Positions 57,718 to 64,000 of a stretch of 64,000 nucleotides of DNA are shown here, one piece after another. The DNA lies in NCBI GenBank assembly GCA_905250115.1, contig CAJNOI010000177.1:1-64000 (forward strand). The letters run 5' to 3'. The first letter of the stretch is position 1; each line of letters starts with the position of its first letter. The position numbers and the translations under genes are program-made. A model generated the notes under the pieces. That model did not search any database, was not told the DNA's origin, and saw only the letters and a program-made list of their open reading frames with translations. Source of the stretch: Adineta steineri. Lineage: Eukaryota; Rotifera; Eurotatoria; Adinetida; Adinetidae.

Positions 57718-57997
57718 GGCAACAACAGCCAAAACTTCAACGACATTTCATAAGGATATTACGAGAGTCAGAATTCAAAGTAAAACAAAAATTTTAATAT
57801 TAACTTTATTAAATATCTTGTATTTTTATACATAGAGTGATGAGTTAATAAACATAGCTCAATATTTAACACATGAACTTGATCAAGCAAAGAATGAGAA
57901 TGAGAAAAAGTTGTTGAAATTGGAGGAGGATTTGCTATATAACCTTGTTGATTATTTGCAAGCCTCCGGCCATCTTCAAATAAACAACAGCAATTAA
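57718..57997 (+). pseudogene. array unit 3, best-preserved two-exon fragment
   Basis: Blocks 57718-57779 and 57836-57997 join in frame: WQQQPKLQRHFIRILRES, EFK, then SDELINIAQYLTHELDQ, KKLLKLEEDLLYNLVDYL and QASGHLQINNSN before a stop. It is helical and charged, with no recognised domain. No in-frame ATG lies upstream, so it looks like the 3' end of a once longer gene. Confidence 0.5.
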
Positions 57998-58218
57998 CAA
58001 AACAACAATAACAACAACAACAGTATTCGAAGAATTTAATAATCTATCGATTTTTATTCAACATTTGTTATAAAATCTTGAGGATGTGGATATGGGTGTG
58101 GGTCCGAAAGTAAGAATATGTTATTTATTTCACTCGAACACCTACATCCAACTTACCCGCCCACAAGCACACCCGCCACACCCACACCCACCCTCTCGTT
58201 TAAATGGTGTACCAGATC

Positions 58219-58544
58219 ATTAACTGAAGTTCAACCAGCTAAATAAAATAAAGCAAAGAAAATATTCATCATGAGAGAAGACTTGTTATACACCCTTGTC
58301 GATTATTTGCAAGCCTTCGGCCATCTCCAGAACAAACTACAGCAACAGCAATAGCAATTAATAAACAAAAACATGAACGATCAAAAAAAGAAGAAAAAGA
58401 CAAAATCGGTTTTTTTTATATTTTATGTTCACGATTTTTTTGTGTATCTGCTCTATATTAAATGAAAGACATAGCATTTAAATCAATTTCTTTTTATAAG
58501 ACTAAAAATAAAATGAAAGAAGTTTTGTATTGAATTATCTATTC
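58219..58544 (+). pseudogene. array unit 4 relic and spacer
   Basis: A remnant of the second exon is readable (REDLLYTLVDYLQAFGHLQN) after a stop-interrupted start; the rest is AT-rich. Confidence 0.4.
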
Positions 58545-58995
58545 GTGATTCGATATTTGATAATCTATTAAGAACAATCTAATGGATTAGAAATTCTTCG
58601 ATCGATTCAAAATCAAATATGGTCAGATGGAAAAGTTATTTATAGAAAATCATGGGGTGGATTTTGATGGTTTACAAATTGGTTATCTTCAACTTAAAAT
58701 TATTTTTTTAGTTTAAACTAGGAAATAATATCAGCATATTTAACGAATGATCGTTATAGTAATGATCTTCATCATATACGTGGATGTTTAACTGCACAAG
58801 AAGGTTAATAAAATACTTTTCAAGATAAAAATGTAGCATTAACTTGTTCAACTCAAATGTCTATATGATTGTCACTTCCTCCTCATCTTGAATATCAAGG
58901 TGGAATTGATAAAGATTGAAATTTATTTCAGATTTGGAAAGAAAGATTAAATAATTTAATTCCATTCGATTATTATTGGATTAAACATCAAAATC
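58545..58995 (+). pseudogene. decayed protein-coding remnant
   Basis: Readable pieces separated by stops and shifts include LEILRSIQNQIWSDGKVIYR, DRYSNDLHHIRGCLTAQEG and SLPPHLEYQGGIDKD followed by IWKERLNNLIPFDYYWIKH. Family not recognised. At least five in-frame stops show it is dead. Confidence 0.5.
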
Positions 58996-60117
58996 GGTAT
59001 TAAAAACAAGTAAAGCTCGTCAGCGGACTTGCTTACCTCTTTCTCGTAGAAACGCATCCTCTTCACATTCACTAGAAAAACAATTGGAAACCTTGCTCTT
59101 CTTTGTTATTCATTACTCTTAGCACATGCTCGCATTCTACTTAGTGATAAACGTAGATCAAAACATATTTGAGCCGTCGGCACCAGTAGCTTGTTGAACT
59201 ACTCTTTAACGAATAAGTGAAGTATAAGTAATCTTATACGCAAGAAAGCCAACAGTTTATGATCGTCACACTCTGTACCACAAGCACGGGAACATTTGGA
59301 TACACATAAAAATGCATTATCCGAAAACTCGGTTTCTATCAGCCCACGTCACTTCTCCTAATCTACACATCCCTCCAGTAGTCTGAGCAATTGCGGCGCA
59401 CATTTGAATTTCCCGCATCGAAATACATCAAGAAATGTATTTTCCGAATAATTGGCCTTCGATGTTTTTTTTGACCTCTTGATCCCCCCTCTCTTCACTC
59501 TCCCCCTTCACCATGGTCACCCAACAGACTTCAGATGTGAAGTTCCTGTATTGAAATACCTCAAGAAAGGTCATTTCGGAAAAATCGGTCTCCAATGTTT
59601 TTTTGATACTGTGGACATACAAGCAAGCAAACAATTTATCTCTGCTAGACTCTTCTCTACGAGGGAGAGAATAAATATACTAAAAAATATAATACATCTA
59701 TTCAAATCTTAGTTCGTCACGGGTTTCTAAGATTGAGCATATAATAGTCGTATACGATCATACACGATTTCACATAGTGACATACGATCACGTAAAGTAG
59801 TCGTTCACCTCTGTATACGGAATAAAGGAGTTTAGTTTTCAAATACTCTATACTGTCTCACGGCCTTCGTATACGATCTCCATTGTTCTCCTCTAACGCT
59901 CGTTAACGATTGAGTATGTTCTATCTGGGTTTCTTCTAGTAAAAAAAAGTGCCCATTATCATTTGATCTCTCTCTCACATCCCCTACACATACTGTTATT
60001 TTTTCTCTTTCTTCGTTGTACAAACACACGCGCACATTCGCGTCGCTTCTTTTTATATTTTATCGAAATAACGTTATTTATATTTCGGATAATCTATTAA
60101 TTTGATTGTTATTAATG
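58996..60117. other. spacer with dispersed-repeat copy
   Basis: Near 59005-59060 lies the second copy of the repeat also at 33510-33590. Around 59400-59620 an internal near-repeat of TTCCGAATAATTGGCC and TTTCGGAAAAATCGGTC is seen. No gene recognised. Confidence 0.35.
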
Positions 60118-60655
60118 ACGTCACGTGCAACAACAGCAGGCTAAACTCCAAGACCATTTATAAGAATACTAATCGATTCAAAACTCGAAGTAAAAGAAAA
60201 CGTTTAATATTAACTTTGTTAAATATTTTATATTTTCATACATAGGATGTAGCATTAAAAAACACTGCTTTACATTCACAAGATGAGCATAATCGTTCAA
60301 ATGGGTTTGGTACACTTTGCCGACAATTAATGGGTTGAAGTAAAAAATAAAAATTTGTTGAGTGTGGGTCTGGAAGTGACAGTATGTTATTTATCTCAGT
60401 CGAACACTCACACCCACCCTCAACATTTTTAACCATGCTGCTGGAATCGAAGTTTCAGGTAGAACAAAAAATTCTGAATAACTTTACTAAATATCTTATA
60501 TATAGGAGATGAAAATAGCCGAAATTGCTCAAAAAGTCAACTAAGAACGTGATAAAGCTACTGACATAAAGATATTGTCGAAGTTGAAGCTGTAAGGGGA
60601 CGTGTTGTATGCTCTAAAAAATACATACAGGCCTCCTCCAAACTTGCAACAACAA
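60118..60655 (+). pseudogene. array unit 5, degenerate
   Basis: Contains an exon-1-like block (QQQQAKLQDHL then stop), an exon-2-like block (LKNTALHSQDEHNRSNGFG) also seen near 57005-57119, the hairpin 60358-60423, and a final block (MKIAEIAQKVN then stop). All are interrupted. Confidence 0.45.
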
Positions 60656-60962
60656 AAAAACTAGCAACATCAACAGCAGTATATCAACAACAAGAAGAAC
60701 AACATATGACACTACCTATGTCGTTTTTTTTGCATGGATTAGCTAAATATATAATATTGCTTTATTTATCTTCACGATAATTAATTTTTTCAGTCTGTTT
60801 GGCGTCTAAGAAATTATAACTGAAAAATATTAGATAGAAAAAAAAATGCTATTAGTCTATTGATTATAAAGTAACATAACGGCGTCAATATTCGTTGACC
60901 CTTCATTGTTCTCATATAAGGCAGAAAGAAGAAAAGGCATAAATACATTGCATAAGTTAAAG
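60656..60962. other. promoter-side spacer of F-box gene
   Basis: AT-rich; nothing distinctive. Confidence 0.35.
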
Positions 60963-62689
60963 ATGAACAAATACTTGAATATACTCGATTTACCTAATGA
61001 AATACTACTTACTATTTGTAATAAAATGAATATAGTTGATGTTCTATATTCACTTGTGGATGTTAATCAACGATTTGATCGATTAGTACTTGATCCTCTT
61101 ACTATTCGCAATCTTGATATGACTATCAGAATTGTTGAATCGGTATATGATCAGACCTTCTCAATAGATGATAAAATTCTTTCAAGAATATGTGATCAAA
61201 TCTTATGTCGAATTTATGATCGAATAAATGCACTTACTATTGAACAATATTCAATTAAACGTATTCTTCATGCAACTAATTATCCTCATCTATATTCATT
61301 ATCACTTATTAATTTTGAAGGAGAAATACTTCATCAATATTTAATAGGTATAGTATTTAATTAGCAAAATATTATATTGACTAAATGTAAGCTAATAATT
61401 ATGTTTGCTTTTCTTTTCAATTGTAGATGATTCTATTCTTCGTGATTTGCTTAGTAAACAAATAACACATCTTAATATTGATATAATGAATGCAAATAAC
61501 GAGTGGACTAAAATCACATCAGAGATTTTTGTATTAATTTTATCTTTATGTGAAAAATTAACTGAATTAAATTTTTGTGATTTATTTTTTGAACGAAAAC
61601 ATTGGAACAATTTTCGTCATTTAACAGAACCAAGTTTCATGTCTTCAACTTTGACAAAATTAAAAATTAATCTTGCAACTTTTACTGAATGTTTGTTTCT
61701 TCTTAATGGAGATTTCGAATGTTTAACAACATTAATTGTTCATGTTGAATTGATTTATTTTGCGACACAAAACATAGATAATACAGTATGTATTCGATTT
61801 TGATCATCATTTTTAAAAATTAATACTCACGATATTATCAATGTTAATATTTTTCTAGAAAAAACTTCTCAAATTAAAATATTTGTCATTTATATCACCT
61901 GAATACACAGATCAACATGATACTCAAATTTTTCCATTTATTCGTCGAATGATAAATCTTGAAGAATTAAAATTATATTTATTAATAAAAGTATATTATT
62001 TAAATTATATTGATGGTATTCAATTATATAATGAACTTCTTTGTCATATGAATAAATTAAATAAACTTACATTTAATATTCAAACATGTGTCTTGAGATA
62101 TAACGATATTAATTTTTCATCAAATGAAGATATTCAACGTAGTTTTATTGGAAAAGAAATATATCCACAAATTAATTCATATATTAGTATTCATTCACAT
62201 ATCGAATCAAAATGTCATATTTATTCACTTCCATATCAATTCGAATATTTACTTGAAATCAATAATTCTTTTCCAGGAGGCATGTTTCATACAGTTCGAT
62301 ATTTGGTAGTTATTGATATATTTCCTTTTGAACATAAACTCTTTCAAATTATCTCTCATGATATACCTTTTATCGAAATATTACATATACGTAATGATCA
62401 ACCACAAGAAGATAAACCAAATTCGTCTACTGAATTAATTACATTTCCTCATCTTAAACTTCTTAATCTACAATCGGCACATACAGATTATGCTGAACAA
62501 TTTCTCTCAAAGAAAATAACTTATCTATCTCGTTTACTTAGTCTTTACATCAAATATGAATTACTTACAATAATAACAAACAATTTTACCATTGATACAA
62601 CATATTTTAACTTTAGTATAGTCAAAGATCTTGATCTAGATCAATCATTTTCTTCAGAAAAATGTCATCATTATTTTCCTATGTTATAA
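60963..62689 (+). CDS. F-box protein with LRR-like repeats, complete
   Basis: Three exons (60963-61347, 61427-61785, 61859-62689) encode 524 residues. The F-box lies at residues 5-45 (YLNILDLPNEILLTICNKM, VDVLYSLVDVNQRFDRL). It is followed by irregular leucine-rich repeats, including CEKLTELNFCDLFF, LTKLKINLATFTECLFLL and INLEELKLYLLIKVYYL. The predicted role is substrate adaptor in an SCF ubiquitin ligase; target unknown. The start at 60963 is the first ATG in frame and puts the F-box at the N-terminus as usual. The last 740 bp form part of the inverted duplication with 20448-21187. Confidence 0.85.
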
Positions 62690-63480
62690 ATTGCTTTAAT
62701 AAAATAAAAGTTTGATAGAATTGTATATTTTTTATCTTGTGCTGTACTATAACAAAGGAGAAAGAGATAAATATGGTCATCCCTTTTTTAATATTGACAA
62801 AAAGAATGATCAGTTGTGTTTTATATTGAGATATACTATTTTTGCCAAACAAAAACATTGAAGATATTCGATTTGACACATGAATGGTCTTGTAAATTGT
62901 TGATGCCAATTTGAGTGTGGGTGTAGATAAGGAAGAGAAACCCTACTTACACCTACAGTCTCAAGAGATAATAGAAGAATAACGATTTGTTCTGACCAAG
63001 ATTTGTATTTTGCTTTTAACTTGACGATTCTAAGAAGAAGATGGAGATATGATAGGATGAGGATGAATGTTGATAAAATAAGCACAACACTCAGACTCTC
63101 AAAATTATCTTAAATTTTAATGTATATATATTAAAATCAGATAATTCAATTAAAAAATAGTGGGTTTGAGTCGATGTCTAGTATGAATATGGGTGGGTTA
63201 AAGGGAGAAAAGCGAGACTTCATCTACTTTAAAATTTTTTGAAGTACGACGGAAGTACAGAAGTATCGCTTTTTCTCTCTTGAGAACAGTTCATTTATCT
63301 TTTGATTTTTCAAAAGAATATTGCATCATCAAATTCAAAATAAATTCAGTGCTGTAGATAAGTATTTATTAACATTATCATCTGTTTCAAAAATGCAAAA
63401 AAAGCAAGAATTTTAATTGGAATCTAACAAGATAAATGTTTCTAATATGCATGATGATAGTCAATATAAAAACTATCCAA
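62690..63480. other. spacer between convergent genes (inverted-arm copy)
   Basis: Inverted copy of 19657-20447, including the GT-rich hairpin (about 62911-62966) and the small MITE-like stretch near 63190-63290. Confidence 0.5.
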
Positions 63481-64000
63481 TTAATTTCGACTTTTAATTG
63501 TTGCATATTTGACACCAAGACAAAAAGCCAAGAGAAGACAAATAAAAAAGCCAATTATTTGTACGATAAACATTATTATATATCGACTGTCGTAGATTAT
63601 CTCAATTGGTCGACATCCCAACACACTGGCTAATTGATAGCATATCAACGATATAACAAGACAGATTAATATCTTACGACACCAGCAAAACCATTGGTAA
63701 GGTCGTATAAGTTCCTCATAAGGAAGATTTCGATAAATAATTAGTGAAAACATTAACATTAACTGAGAACATATACAGAGTAATACGAGTATTAATCTCA
63801 TGTCTCTATAACTAATAATACTATCCATAGTAATTGATGATAATAATGTGCAACGATCTGTAAAACGAGAAAAAAAAACTAAATGTTTTATCACTGTTTT
63901 TAATACATGAATCTATGTTGATAACATAAAATCCGCAAGTACTTACTTATAAAAGGCAGAGTTGTTAACTCAGATTTTTTCAATGGATTAATAGTTTTAG
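63481..64000 (-). CDS. three-exon multispan membrane protein, copy 3 (5' end outside window)
   Basis: Exon 3 is 63481-63857 (377 bp, as in both other copies) and exon 2 begins at 63947 and runs off the edge. The protein matches copy 2 apart from one replacement (VQIIGFF against VQTIGFF) in exon 3. Motifs RPYQWFCWCRKIL, VLGCRPIEIIYDSRY and KYATIKSRN are all present. Family unknown. Confidence 0.65.

Larger units (their letters stand above)
56248..60655 (+). repeat. decaying array of hairpin-plus-two-exon units
   Basis: Units carry (1) a TTGAGGGTGTGG hairpin with a shared loop GTGACAATATGTTATTT, (2) an exon-like block rich in CAACAACAGCC, (3) a short intron ending CATAG or CATACAG, and (4) a second exon-like block ending near CCGGCCATCTTCAAAC with a trailing CAGCAATTAACAAAACAAC. 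Hairpins sit at 56248, 57136, 57586, 58078 and 60358. Most units have stops or shifts; the best preserved are listed separately. A 10-N gap lies in the hairpin at 57670. Confidence 0.75.
61950..64000 (-). repeat. right arm of 2.05-kb inverted duplication
   Basis: Reverse complement of 19138-21187 with few differences; a one-base change in a poly-A run (9 against 8) explains the length difference. It continues past the window edge. Confidence 0.9.

Noticed and set aside
56248..60423. Hairpins considered as rho-independent terminators or structured RNAs
   Set aside because: Eukaryotic context, no T-run after the stems, and the arms are a dispersed repeat family.
59428..60436. Short frames with Cys/Lys-rich peptides around 59.4-60.4 kb
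   Set aside because: No start context, domains or splice partners; the area is decayed repeat.

Overview
This AT-rich window reads as nuclear DNA of a small-genome animal, most probably a bdelloid rotifer. That is inferred from several signs together: dense genes split by introns of about 45-60 nt, clear metazoan genes (CCDC61, mitochondrial processing peptidase beta, DNLZ, VWA5A, rhomboid, rhodopsin-like receptors), several genes of bacterial or plant-like type, near-identical inverted segments on one contig, and many short hairpins rich in TGTGGG, which I recall as the bdelloid telomere unit. Three runs of N (100, 10 and 10 bases) mark assembly gaps.

Left part (1-21 kb): a truncated F-box-like gene, a two-membrane-span protein resembling a BK-channel beta subunit, tRNA-Gln(CUG), an LRR-type membrane protein, an AI-2E-type transporter, CCDC61, PMPCB, a one-domain chitin-binding protein and two tandem three-exon membrane proteins. 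The second of these begins a 2.05-kb segment that recurs inverted at 61.95-64 kb, together with the 3' half of an F-box gene.

Middle (21-41 kb): a secreted protein with a phage-tail-collar fold, a divergent pair of small GTPases (one broken by a hAT-like MITE with an 8-bp target duplication), a metallo-beta-lactamase-like protein, DNLZ, a relic receptor gene, a complete 11-exon PLS-class PPR protein with a full DYW deaminase domain (plant-organelle RNA-editing type), a GT61-like glycosyltransferase and an intact rhodopsin-like receptor.

Right part (41-64 kb): three dienelactone-hydrolase-like genes (one gapped, one fused at a microhomology junction and lacking exon 1, one intact), then two directly repeated acetylcholine-binding-protein-like genes that have the ligand pocket but no membrane segments, flanking a rhomboid protease and a VIT/VWA protein. 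Next comes a decaying array of repeated exon-like units with hairpins (56.2-60.7 kb), then a complete F-box gene and the second inverted arm.

The genes do not form one pathway. The points of most interest are the DYW-PPR gene with its recent 348-bp exon-plus-intron duplications, the paired AChBP-like genes with an apparent 22-nt intron, the MITE insertion caught in a coding exon, and the duplications and possible gene conversion. All gene models were spliced by eye and have not been checked against transcripts or databases.
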